A stretch of DNA of 20,394 bases from assembly GCA_019648995.1 (NCBI GenBank), contig BLXT01003539.1:2704107-2724500 (forward strand), written 5' to 3'. The DNA is from Plakobranchus ocellatus (lineage: Eukaryota; Mollusca; Gastropoda; Plakobranchidae). The notes under the pieces are model-generated. The model was not told where the DNA came from. It made no database searches and saw only the letters and a program-made list of their open reading frames with translations. Position numbers and translations under genes: made by a program. Positions 9,685 through 20,285 of the stretch are shown here, piece after piece (within the stretch, counting starts at the first letter, position 1; every line of letters begins with the position of its first letter).

Positions 9685-9878
9685 ATGGAGACAACTAGAC
9701 GAAAAGAGGATCTTGATGTGTCCGCCCAAGCTAATCAAAACAGTTCAAAGACAATTTTAGAAAAAAATAAACAGAAACACAAGATACTGCGGATGAAATG
9801 TAAAGATTCACAAGACAAAGCAAAGCTTAGTGGGTGGCAAATGCTAAGCAGCTCTAAACGGAAAGGCAACGGTATTTT
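9685..9878 (+). CDS. first coding exon of the unidentified membrane protein gene
   Basis: ATG at 9685 in good context (CATCAAAATGGAG). It encodes 64 codons plus two bases and ends at the canonical donor TT|GTAAGTAAG. The peptide is basic and polar, with EKNKQKHKILRMK and KLSGWQMLSSSKRK, and would be cytosolic or nuclear-facing. Composition is clearly more coding-like than the flanking DNA. Confidence 0.6.
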
Positions 9879-12800
9879 GTAAGTAAGCCACTGTCAACCC
9901 TCTAACAGTAACAGCGATAAATAAAGATCTAGAATTTCATTTTAAGAGACCATTTTTCATAATGTTAAATGCTTTTAAAGTAAATGCAACAAGTTAAAAG
10001 CGTCCCAAATTAGCACTCGTCTGTAGGTCCTACAGATCTAGAATAGTTGTAGACGGCTAGATCTAGATCCTAGTTGACAGAAAACACAGGAAGTGAAACA
10101 CACTTTTTTTTTTGGCAATTCATGTTTCTTCAGGAATGTGTTATAATGTGGAAAAAAATGAAAGTGTTTCTTACTTCAAACACATCTCTGAGATAGAGGT
10201 GCATTTGAAGTAAGAAACACTTTCATTTCCTATGAGCTATTAATACCAAAAGGTGGATAGTGCAGAATATGTCTAAAAATGGAGCAAATAGGGATAAAGT
10301 GAATAAAAATAAAATGTTGTGCTTGGTATTATGGTTAATTGTTTGTCTTAAAATAAAGATATACATATATGATAAAACCAAGTGTTTGTCTTGTTAAATG
10401 CAATTAAAAAAAAAAATGTTTAACAGGCCCATGTTATCGGCCATGAAAATGGGACACTCTGGGCTTGGTTCAAACCAAGTATGGCAACATGCAACCAGTG
10501 CAAAATTTCCACAGAAGATTGTGTTTTTATAAAACAGAAATAGATGTCAAACATTTAGTACAACTGATAACTTCATGTTGAGATGGCTGACTAAGATTTA
10601 CAGGTCTTGTCTGTTTAAGTTGGAACTGTCGGTTGTGACACATAATGTCCATTTTAAGCAAAATTTTGATTCTAGATCTTATGTCTAAAACCCTCGATGA
10701 CACGAAATTAAGAGCCGTCATATTATTCCTCAATGGAAAGATTTTATAACAGAATAGGCTTAACTAAGCCTATTAAACTGGATTCTTCAAGACAGACTTT
10801 ATTTAACGCGATAGGAGTTTATGTCTGACAGTCACAACAGATAATCATTGTGATTCAACAAAACCAACTTTCGTTTTGGCGCTTTTCTTACTTCTCTCAA
10901 CAAAACCAACTTTCATTTTGGCATTTTTCTTATCTCTCGCAATTTAACATTCCCGTTGCAATTTATAACTTAACAAGAGATTGCTTTTCCAAGGCAAATA
11001 TGGAAAGATGCAGTGAGTGAATGCTTCATGTCTGAAAGTTACGGTTCGTCACATTTGACAGCGTTTACAGCTATTAAAAGTTATTTTCAATGAAATTTAA
11101 TTTGCCAGGGCCCCGTTTTAATAAGATGTCACCGTAAACCGCCATAAATGATTAAATTGGCCATTGTCATGATCAAAACTAATAGATCTAATCTAGATCT
11201 ATCATCGTGGAAATTAACCCTTTCCGTACGTGGTGTTTTACTATCGCATCCGTATGTCAGGGGTAACTGAGTGACCCCACATTTAAATAGCAATTATATA
11301 GTCTTATATCCGTATGTGTAGGGTAACTGCATGCCCTCATACCATATAGTAAAAAAAATGGCTATATGCCTATCCGTTGTCGGGGTTAACAAAATCAACC
11401 CATACTTTACATAGTAAAATATTATGGAGGGTTTTGGAAATGACCTCAGGTCAGTTCAATATTGATTTTCGGTCAATCATTATTATGTAATCATATGTCA
11501 AATTGAATTTTTGAGGAATACTTAACAGTGAAAGAAAAATTCCCGTTTTAAGTATTTTTAAAAAATTAAAACAAGCCTTGGGGTAACAAAATTACCCCCC
11601 AAGTACTGATAGGGTTAAAAACTTTCTCAACCAACGAACTCAAATCATTTTCAAAGTAACTATGACAAAGATTGTGTTAAATGATTTTTATCAGTGCTGA
11701 TTTTAAAAAGAAGAGAACAGTTTTTCTTATCTTATAGAAGTTTAATTGATTTTTTATAGAAGCCTATATATTCTAATAGGAAAGAGTTTGTGTTACAATG
11801 CATCAAGCCTGTCTCATATCCTCATGTTTTTTAATCCCAACTGACAGACAATGTTGCCGGTTGCCCACTTTTGCTTAACTGTACTAGTGCTCAATGCGTT
11901 TTTCATTTAGCTCTTTCTGAATAAAATCAGTACAATTTGATTTTTAAATCATGTTCTTTAGGTGTCATTCTGTATGGATTTGTGATGGTCTTGTCTGTGT
12001 CAGTTGTGATGCTGGACGTAAAAGACTATCTCAATTTTTTTTTTTAAGCATAGAGGATTTATTCTTTTTAATGAAAATATTAAAAGAGGTCAGTGTATCT
12101 TGGCTTAATCGACTGTCATTAAGGTTAGAAGGCAACAGAAACTGCTACTTTTTAAACAAGTGTTCACATCTGCATCACAACTGACAGAATTGTGATTCAT
12201 GTACCTATTTTTGGTTATTGAGGAAAATCTATAAGGCAAACTATCTTTCCATTGTCAGAACCAAATAGAAGGATAATTCAATTAATATTATAAGCCATAA
12301 CATTTTTCATGGAACTTTAATTTTTTACAGTGTCCCACTTTTCAAGCTCACGTTTTGTCAGTGGCTCATATATGCAGAACCATTCATGAAAAAGATCGGA
12401 AGCCAGAAAAGATATTTTTTTCATGTTCTTTTGAAGGGTTAACTTATGATTTGTCATCAAAATCACAACACTGAGCAATCTAATTTTCACAGCACCTCAA
12501 TAGTTTCCGATCTTAAGAATTGTTCATCATGCAAAGGATAGTAAAATACCCAATGATTTCATGACACTAAATTTATACCCAGTATAAATGGCAGATTTCA
12601 CCAATTTGGCTTCTATGATTTACCCATCTGAGGTAAAATAAAACTGTGAGCTCTGATATATCATATTACATAGCAAGTTAAAGATCTGGCTTCAGAGGTA
12701 ATGATTTTGCGATAAAAAAATGAGCACCAGGGTCTTGGTAGTTTCGGTAATTAGGTTTATAATTCATTTTAAAATTTCAGAATTTTTTTCTTGAAATCTT

Positions 12801-15800
12801 AAAACTTGATCAGCAATGCCTGCAATATTATGTTCTTGAACTGTCTTTTGAAAAAAATAATGAATGATAATATATTGACAACACATATCACAGAAGCTTT
12901 CTGTAATTACATTCATAGTTTTTAAAACTATCAGACACAATGCAAGCATAAAAACTACTCAGAACAAAAAATTTTTTTAAAGTGCATTTATTTATAAATA
13001 ACATTTATTTTATTCATATTAAGAGAGTTGCTGAATTGACTATTTCCTCCCCAATTTTGCTTTAAGTTTGCTTTACAGAATGAAGAAAATTTGGTCAGTG
13101 TCATTCAATGTCCCCAGTGTTATTGATGATTTTATGCTCCAATGACTACAGTGAAAGAAAAAAAGTTAATCTCTAACCCTCCGTCCCTTTTAACTAGAGA
13201 AAACAGATTGAATTACAAACTTCACCATATGCCATATTTAGGCATTCCTTTGACATTTTAGTAGCTCTCCTTTGTGTATTTTCTATTGCTACTGATTATT
13301 TTGTCCATATAAGATGTACCATACACATTACAATATTTCTATATTGTAAATGATGGGTCTAACAATTTGAACTTTAAAGGCCAAAAAATTTCAGATAGGT
13401 TTGAAAATTTGATCTTATTTTGCTCATTTCTTTGATTGAATCATAAAATATTATTTTAAAATATTAATTGCGTTATTCAAACATCATCTTCTCTAGGAAT
13501 CTATGCACAAAATGTGCTGAAAATATATGAACAAAGAGTGACCAGTAACCATAAATATCTTTTAAAATTTTAATTAATGAGGCTTAAAACTTGTTGCATT
13601 GGAGTAAGTGTGTAAAAAAAGTTAACAAAAAAGTGATTTCTGGATTTGGAACTTTCTTGTGGTGTTATTCTGCAATAATACCACATTATTCCATATCATA
13701 ACAATAATCTAATATCACAGAAGAACAAATCAAACAAATTACAATTTGAACACCTTAGCTACCTGATAACATCAGATGGCAGATGTACAACTGAAATAAG
13801 AAAAAGAATAGCCATGGCCAAAGATACAATCTGAATTAATGAAATCAATACTGAAAAAGACAGACATAAGTATGGACATTAATATAAAAATAAGGCTTTG
13901 AAAACATTAAAAATATAATTTATTATATGGTCAATACTATGGATGTGAATGTTGAACAACAAAGAAGGAAACACAGAGAAAACTGGAAGGAATAGAAATG
14001 TGGTTTATCAATATAATGGACATGAAAAAGTCCAATGAATTGGTTCTGAAAGAAGTAAACTTGAGAGCATAGCTATACCCATAAAAAGAGACAACTGCAA
14101 GTTCTAAGACACATGATTTGCCATCACAAAATGGTGTAAAACATTGGTAATCACTGGAAAAACTGCAAATGTAGTGGAGCTACAGAGAAAAAATTTTTTT
14201 TAAGTCCTTCTTAGCTCATGGGCATTAGGAAATAGTAGCAACAAGAGCCTTGTTAGGTTTGAAAGTGAGAACAGATTTGAATGGGAGCTATGAGTGCCCC
14301 TGCCTGTTCCAGACAGGGCACCTATAAAATACCTTTTATTATTCTCTAGATGTGAGTTTCAAAAGTCATGTATTGTTATCAAATGTTACTTCTGGAATTT
14401 TTTATGGTGAATTTCTTGGAGCATAGCAGGTCATTTACTTAAAAAACTAAATTATTGATTGTACATTATTGCCAGTAGCCATTTTTTACAAACATTCTGT
14501 TGCCTTGCATTTTGATGTGGGTTAAAGCTTAGATACAAAAATGTCAAATCATCCTATAAGTGACGTGTTCTAAATCTTTTTGAATGATTTCTGCATTATA
14601 AATCCTAGTATAAATACTGATAATTGTAAACATGTACCAGTTTTTTTTGGCAAGTAATAGTAAAATGAATATCGTGAATAGAATGGTATCCAAGATACTA
14701 CCTTATCAGTGGAATATTGCTTAGTACCTCAACTTTATTTCATTTAAACAGTCACCCACAGATACTGTTTGTGAACGACCCTGTACAAAATTTTTTCGTC
14801 TACAGGACACCACCATAAGTGGCATTAGACTGGAGTTTTAATTGAGGTTGAATGTAGGGGACAACATTAAATGTTTTGTTAACATCAAGATTTAAAAAAA
14901 TTAATTAATGGTAACTTGGTAACTTGTGGTCCAATAACTAGGCATTGAAGTCTTCCAATATATATTTCTAGTAGTAGAGTGAAACAACAAATTTTTTTCT
15001 TAACTTTGCTGGCGTTTTGAAGTAATTGAAGTTATCATGAAGTGCTAGAAATAGAGCCTCTGTTCCTATATACAGGCAATCAAGCAGTAGGTCTTATTTC
15101 CTCCAAAGAAAAGGTCAAGTTTATTTTCTTTTTATGTCCAGTTTGTGGTGAAAAATTTTTTCTAAACATTCTTATGAGATTTGGAAGAATCGGGATATAG
15201 TTTGTGATTTGGTGCCGCATTGCAATTTAATATCAGTTTTACTTTATGTGCAAAGACATTTAAGTTTTTGAGATTTTGTTATCGTACAACTCTAATGTAA
15301 TTACTCTCTTTCAATTTTAGATTAGCTCCCTAAAATTTCAAGGATATGTACATCAAAGAACACAGGACAATACAAAACAATCTGTTAAATGCTGTCTCTG
15401 GCATTATTTGACTTCAAAATAACAGGATTAAGAGTTGTTAACGTCTAATAATTATTAGTTCCAATGTGATAAGGCCAACAGTTTATGAGAAATTTAATTA
15501 AATGAGAGTTTGTTTGTTTTTGAGGTTTCCTTTTGATGTAATAGCTTTTAATGGAAAAACTGATTGTCAGATTTGAATGTGAATTACGCTCCTGAATCTA
15601 TCTTCAGAGTTATTGCTTGAAGAGCGAATTCTCAGTTTTGTAATTTGAAACATTGCCTAAATATCCCCATAGGAGATTCTGATGATAAATTTTTATTTTA
15701 ATTGTTTTATTTATAAATTGAAGAACCAATAATCCTAGCAATATCATTCTTTCTTCTGAAATTGTGCTTCTTGTAAATATAATTGATTTATTGATGTAAT

Positions 15801-16334
15801 GAAATTTCAACCTGTCACAGCAGTTGCCTTAATTTTTAAATGTAGCTGTATATTTTAAACTTTTTTTCTCAAGGATTTTTTTTGTGGTGCTGTGTTCTCT
15901 TTTTTCCAGAATGAGTTTCTTGAGGGAGCATTTGTTTCATTTGTTGGGCACACTCAGTCTCATCATTTGTACAATTCTGTTTACATTTCAAGCATATCTG
16001 GCATTCAGGTCTTTTCAGGTAAATATTTTATTCCAAGATTTATCAAACATTTAGAGAAAAAAAGTTTTTGTCCTTCATGTGTTGATCGTCACTTAAAATT
16101 TTTTGAGTTTCATTAGTCACAAAAAAGAAAATTTTCAATGTTCTAAATTATTTCAAACGATGCTTATGTAGAAGACTCTAATGGTAAAGTTTGCGAAATG
16201 TCTAAATTTATACTTTCTTTAACAGTAAAATAGCTTAATTTTTGTTCTAGGATCTGAACTTAAATGTAAATTGAGACAAATGCTACTGAAAAAGCATATA
16301 AGCCTTCACACCTAACACACATATACAGGCATGC

Positions 16335-16388
<54 letters not shown>

Positions 16389-16886
16389 ATCTTCACCAAA
16401 GAGTTGACTTGCTTGCACTGATGATGTGTCATGATTTTGAACCTTGGGCCTTATTGAATGATCACTCCTCTCTGAAGAGAGTCATAAGTCTCTAAAATCA
16501 TTTTATTGCAAGTCAGTTTAAGAAACCATATTTGGAAAGGTAAAACCTGTAACTAAGGCATTTGAATAAAATTTACACCCTCTATAAAGCTTTCATATTC
16601 CATCAACTTTATCACAGAAATTGATTTTTTTTCTCTCACCATAGTGACAACAGCAAATCATAGTATGAACGGAAATCACCTAAAAGAACTCATGTAAATA
16701 CTAGACATCATCAGGGATTTGATTTATTAAGAGTATTTTTCCTTTTTCTCACAGATGATGAACCAGTTGCACAACAAACCCCAGATTCCAGAAATGCTCT
16801 ACAGGTTATATTTTGAGGGTAACGATTGGGCCACAAATCTTGATCGTGTTGATTTACGTGCCAATACTTCAATTTTTGTTCATTGA
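9685..16886 (+). CDS. unidentified 144-residue single-pass membrane protein (3 exons)
   Basis: Proposed exons are 9685-9878, 15910-16018 and 16755-16886. They join in phase with GT-AG borders. Residues 1-65 are hydrophilic and rich in Lys, Arg, Ser and Gln (METTRRKEDLDVSAQANQ start). Residues about 74-95 form one strong hydrophobic helix (HLLGTLSLIICTILFTF). Residues 102-144 are polar and end in a stop. With the basic flank inside, this is predicted type II, and a sequon NTS at residue 138 would then face the lumen or outside. I recognise no family. The weak points are the 6-kb first intron, which could hide in-phase exons, and exon 2, which is open in a second frame too. The strong pyrimidine-rich acceptors of exons 2 and 3 and the 43 open codons of exon 3 in the joined frame are the best support. 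Confidence 0.5.
10156..10228. repeat. perfect 25-bp-arm inverted repeat (hairpin)
   Basis: The left arm at 10156-10180 begins AAATGAAAGTGTTTC, and the right arm at 10204-10228 is its exact reverse complement. The 23-base centre can pair further (CAC with GTG, CTCT with AGAG), leaving a small loop GAGAT. The transcript of either strand would form an almost continuous stem of about 30 bp and 73 nt. That is the size of a short microRNA precursor, though natural ones rarely have no mismatch. It could instead be a very small palindromic element; no duplicated flank is obvious. Confidence 0.85.
10427..10532 (+). other. possible alternative terminal exon after 9878
   Basis: Following TTTAACAG, a frame joined to the first exon in phase 2 stays open for 34 codons (PMLSAMKMGHSGLGSNQVWQ, then HATSAKFPQKIVFL) to TAA at 10530. 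The sequence is richer in G+C than its surroundings. The acceptor is weak, preceded by A-runs, and no AATAAA follows closely. It may be chance or an alternative end giving a protein of about 99 residues without a membrane helix. Confidence 0.25.
10856..10939. repeat. 42-bp direct duplication
   Basis: Two adjacent copies start at 10856 and 10898 with CAACAAAACCAACTTTC, differing at a few positions. Each includes the imperfect palindrome CCAACTTTCGTTTTGG (first copy) or CCAACTTTCATTTTGG (second copy). Confidence 0.75.
11214..11618. mobile_element. 397-bp piggyBac-like miniature element with TTAA duplication
   Basis: TTAA at 11214-11217 and 11615-11618 flanks inverted ends CCCTTTCCGTACGTGGTG and CCCTATCAGTACTTGGGG (right end read on the minus strand), matching at about 14 of 18 positions. 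The element has no coding capacity. Inside the left end, a CCGTATGT-led unit recurs at 11250, 11310 and 11374. Each unit contains a GGGGTAAC...GACCCC-type palindrome, and the right end holds another at 11580-11598. piggyBac-like is the best fit; Kolobok is the alternative. Confidence 0.75.
11224..11440. repeat. about 60-bp subterminal repeats with GGGGTAA palindromes
   Basis: CCGTACGT at 11224, CCGTATGT at 11250 and 11310, and CCGTTGTC at 11374 each start a unit, about 60 and 64 bp apart for the last three. Palindromes include GGGGTAACTGAGTGACCCC at 11260-11278. The third unit has GGGGTTAACAAAATCAACCC. Their place inside the TTAA element suggests transposase-binding or structural repeats. Confidence 0.65.
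13742..14215 (+). mobile_element. decayed LINE reverse-transcriptase fragment
   Basis: The plus strand, over more than one frame, retains recognisable pieces of the C-terminal part of a non-LTR retrotransposon polymerase: YLITSDGRCTTEIRKRIAMA near 13760, a WSI piece near 13930, a MWF-type region near 13995, RDNCKF near 14090, and KTLVITGK near 14140. Stops and frame changes interrupt it throughout, so it is dead. No complete 5' or 3' end or target duplication was found. Type is probably the RTE/Jockey-like group that carries this C-terminal region, which I cannot settle by eye. Confidence 0.7.
15910..16018 (+). CDS. membrane-helix exon of the unidentified gene
   Basis: A long T/C tract ends in TTTTTTCCAG before the exon, and the donor is CAG|GTAAAT. 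In the phase supplied by the first exon it reads L then MSFLREHLFHLLGTLSLIIC and TILFTFQAYLAFRSFQ, a textbook membrane helix, leaving phase 0. The next frame is also open (NEFLEGAFVSFVGHTQ start), so frame choice depends on the upstream join. Confidence 0.5.
16338..16384. repeat. (CT)n microsatellite
   Basis: Uninterrupted TC/CT dinucleotide run of about 46 bases, between proposed exons 2 and 3 of the plus-strand gene. It is likely polymorphic in length. Confidence 0.97.
16755..16886 (+). CDS. proposed last exon of the unidentified gene
   Basis: The acceptor TTCCTTTTTCTCACAG is strong. Entering in phase 0 it reads MMNQLHNKPQIPEMLYRLYF, then EGNDWATNLDRVDLRANTSI, then FVH and TGA at 16884. 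An internal CTACAG|GTTATA could act as a donor at 16804 and cut the frame short. No family is recognised. Confidence 0.45.
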   Translation: MMNQLHNKPQIPEMLYRLYFEGNDWATNLDRVDLRANTSIFVH

Positions 16887-17405
16887 TGCAGGTTCTTTTG
16901 ATCCTACACAGGGAGTTACTCTTATACATTTGAGCATTGTTGATAAGATTATGTTGTGACATTGCCAGTTGCCAGTCTGGCTTGAGTTGTAAACAGCCTT
17001 GGGCTGCTCCTGTTGTCACTCACTGACAAACGAAGTGAATTGAACGTTTCTTGTCTTTCATTAGGTTCATGTTTTTGAAACTTATGCTGCTGTCTGCTTG
17101 CCAAACAAAATGTGAGCTAGGAAGTTTTTGAAAGGATTTTAGAGGCTCTACGTGTTTGTAATGTCATTACAAAGCAGGACTTTTTGTTGGCAGAAAAAAG
17201 CACTTTTAATGTAAAAACATTTGAGTGATTGCCAAAAGATAGACCCACATTTTTTTTTTTACATTTTTTCCCATCACATATTCTGAATTTACAACCACCA
17301 ACTGCAAAATGGAAAATGCTAAATATGTATTGTAGGATATAGTTCATGTACAGTTAGATACTAGCACTAGAACCATATGAAAATAAAGTGGATCTAGGTT
17401 TCTTT
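16887..17405 (+). other. proposed 3' untranslated region
   Basis: The sequence after the TGA at 16884 runs to the first good AATAAA at 17382 with a T/G-rich stretch after it. The part up to about 17030 is unusually low in A/T runs for this window and is also open on the minus strand for 102 codons, so it may be conserved for another reason. Confidence 0.35.
17382..17387 (+). terminator. candidate poly(A) signal AATAAA
   Basis: The canonical hexamer at 17382 is followed by GTGGATCTAGGTTTCTTTGC, a G/T-rich downstream element. It lies about 500 bases after the proposed stop codon. By-eye assignment only. Confidence 0.35.
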
Positions 17406-20284
17406 GCTTTGAGATGAACGATCTGAACTTATGGTGTTTGGCCACTTTTATAGTTATTGTATCATCATATTTTGAGCAAAAGTTGTGTTTTTGATTCACA
17501 CTGTTAAGGATATATCCAAAAGTGATAAAAAAAAAATATTACTATTTATGCCTTGTCACTTGGAAACTTCAGATTTATGGATTGATTAGTTCAATTTTGG
17601 GTTTTTTGTTGTTTTTTTTTTTGTTGCAAATATGCCCAGCAGAAATCATTCAAATATAATGATAACCTCATACACCTATCTTATGTCAACCTCTCTTTTC
17701 GCACAACTATTCGCTGTTTACTCCAAATTTCTCTCATAAAGTTCAAGGTAATGTAACTACTCTTGAAAACATTAGTCAACTAAAAGGAATGCTTTCCAGA
17801 AAGTAAAAATCCTTTTCTTAGGGTTGTTTTTGCTGCAAAAGGTCTTGATTTGTGTGAGATTACTCATCATTGATGTAAAGTATTTAGCTCAGCTGATGGC
17901 GAAACTCTAACAAATATGAACATAATTATAATGTCTTTCTGATATATCTGTTCACGCAACAGCTCATTACTTTGCTCTTTTCATGTTTTGTTTTAAATAT
18001 ACGATTATGTATTTTTCAATTATTGATATAAAGGTGCTTGAGTATTGGTACTGCATTTGAGGGCTACGATTTTGGAAATTCAATAATCAACAAAGTGATA
18101 TACATGTCTTATCTTCTTTTCAATTATATATTTTTTCATTTTCCACCTGTGCATTTAAGTAGGGCTATGTATTGATTGCAGCTAGCCTCCATTTTGCTTA
18201 AATAATGCTCAGTTTCAAAACGCATAGCTGATACTAGAGTAAAAATTTATTTATTTATTTATTTTTTTTTTTGCTTATCAGTCAAGATGGCTCTCGTTCC
18301 CTCCTTCTCTTTTCTACACAGATCTGCCAACAATTACTTAATTCAATAATTTCTACTTAGATAAGGATCTAATTACTGAAGTCATAAATTGAGCTAGAGA
18401 ATGCTGAAATCTTGCCATTAAAAAAGTCACTCATTTGGCCAACATCTGTGTCATATGAGGACCATTTCTCCTGAACTCTGCTATTAAAATGTAAACAAGG
18501 AAGTATTATTAGACCCCAAACTATTCCAATGTGTCTCTCCTATTGAAATGTGAGGCAGATGTTCATGATTTTTACTTACAGGGCCTTCTAGCATGGTTTA
18601 AAACAGGCAGGTTTTATCTTTGTTAGTTCATATTGTCATTTTACTTAAATACTTCTCAAACTACTGACATTAGGGTGGTACATTATCAAAGTTAAAAGTA
18701 TTCAGTAGTTGACTCTTTTGTGTATATTATTCATGTAATTGTAATATTTTGTTGTTGGTGCCTTGTTTCTTTGCAAAAACAACAACAACAAAAAAAGGAG
18801 TGTCAATATGTTTTGACACTGACATTTTCTTAAGTCATAAGGCCTGACAAAGTAAAACACTGTTACTATTGGTAGTGGTACTTTATTATTATTGTAAAGT
18901 CTTAAGGTTCTGACAAGTTGCGCAGGTTTATTAAGTATAAGATAAAGTTTTTATCAGAAAATTCTAACAAATGAGGCAAATCTAAGCCAGCTCTTAATTC
19001 TAATGTTTGTCCGATGTAGCAGGCTTTAAAAAAAGGGTTTATATAATATTTGTGTAACAATTATTTCATTGCTTATGTTCCACTTCCAGACAAGAGTCAA
19101 GCTAACTTCATACAATTTAGCACTTTAGAAGCTGTTTCAAAGCTACCTATGTATTTGTTTTCTCTGACAGTGCTGAGAAAAATGAAAGTTCTATATGTTT
19201 TTAATCGAATTTTATGTTGCTGTTTAGTGCTTTTACATAATTATTTGAATTTTGATTTTTCATGAAGAAATGAGCTCTCTTTTTGAGGTTTTTGCATTGA
19301 GAAGAGGACAAACATGTGTTGTTTTATATCAGCAAATGTACTCATCTGCAAGCCATTTCATGGCAGAAATATGTTTCTGTGATGCATCTCTTTACAAGTT
19401 TCTTGCTTATCATTACAACTGAGTGCATCTCATCAACATTATGCTCTAAACCACAAATAGGGGTTAATTGTATTGCTTTTTTTTTTAATTTTTAAAAATA
19501 TTTTTCTTATTTAAGCCTATTTCTACACAAACGTGCTCGTTTAATTTATGAAAAATTGTAAAAACTGTAGCGGTTGTTGTTTTATTGCTGGTTTCAAAGA
19601 TTATGCTCACTTAGTCATTTATTAATTACAATGTGCATTTAATTAGCACTGCCATAACAATATCTGCAATGAGGTGCAATTTTTTGGTATCCATTCAAAA
19701 CAGTAAAGAACTTATGTGTTAAATATTTTCCATAAAAGCTCCATTCAGAAGGCAATTACATCTTCAGCGTTTTCTTTTCTTGCGCTTTCAAAAATGACAA
19801 AGTATTTTGTTGAAACCTGGACATCAAATAAGCACTATCTAGGGGTGATGTGGTGTAGTAATTTTTTTGCTATTTTTTTCATGTACTTTCTAATGTTGAA
19901 AACAAAATTTGTATTCATCAAACTTAAGTGTGCATATGGTTTTTTTGTTTGTTTTTTTTTGTAACAAAAGAATTTGTTAGCTTGGAGGGAAAAGCAGCTG
20001 AGTATTTTTAAACATCTATCAAGTTTTGTTTGAAACTTAAGGGCTCATTAGACCCCTTAAGTCTTGTTATGGTTGGAATCATCAATTTTTTGTTCTGCAT
20101 ATGGCTATTAGTATTAATTGAATACAATGGAAATATGCATCTCATTTATCAATAGAGTAGAACCTCTAATTTAAATAAAAAAGATGCATGTTTCCCCTTT
20201 CATCGCCCCTTTTCCAAAAAAAAAAAAAAATTCAGAATTTCTACCTCTCTGCTCTCTCTCTGTAGACTCTGTCCTGAGCCATAA
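17406..20284. other. no gene recognised; AT-rich DNA
   Basis: This is A/T-rich and T-run-rich sequence with a (TTTA)n tract at about 18246-18272. Small open frames on the plus strand at 19050-19265 and 19716-19964 are Phe/Leu/Ile-rich products of the T-rich composition, without splice context or homology. No RNA gene or transposon end was found. Confidence 0.5.
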
Positions 20285-20285
20285 G

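Larger units (their letters stand above)
9879..15909 (+). other. long first intron of the unidentified gene, as proposed
   Basis: About 6 kb of AT-rich sequence with GT-AG ends. It contains, in order, an AGATCT island, the 10156-10228 hairpin, a possible alternative terminal exon at 10427-10532, a 42-bp duplication, a TTAA element and a LINE relic. The stretches 11619-13741 and 14216-15909 show nothing I can name beyond A/T-rich runs. Confidence 0.45.

Noticed and set aside
11951-12184. Possible exon with a hydrophobic peptide after CTTTAG (11962-12017)
   Set aside because: It enters in phase 1, which does not match the phase 2 end of the first plus-strand exon, and the other frame there is a chance frame with T-runs.
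14752-14842. Open segment after TTTAAACAG with some CpG
   Set aside because: It is short, open in more than one frame, and has no clear donor; not separable from chance.
19716-19964. 82-codon plus-strand frame rich in Phe
   Set aside because: It is a product of T-rich composition, ending in a poly-T tract, with no homology or splice context.
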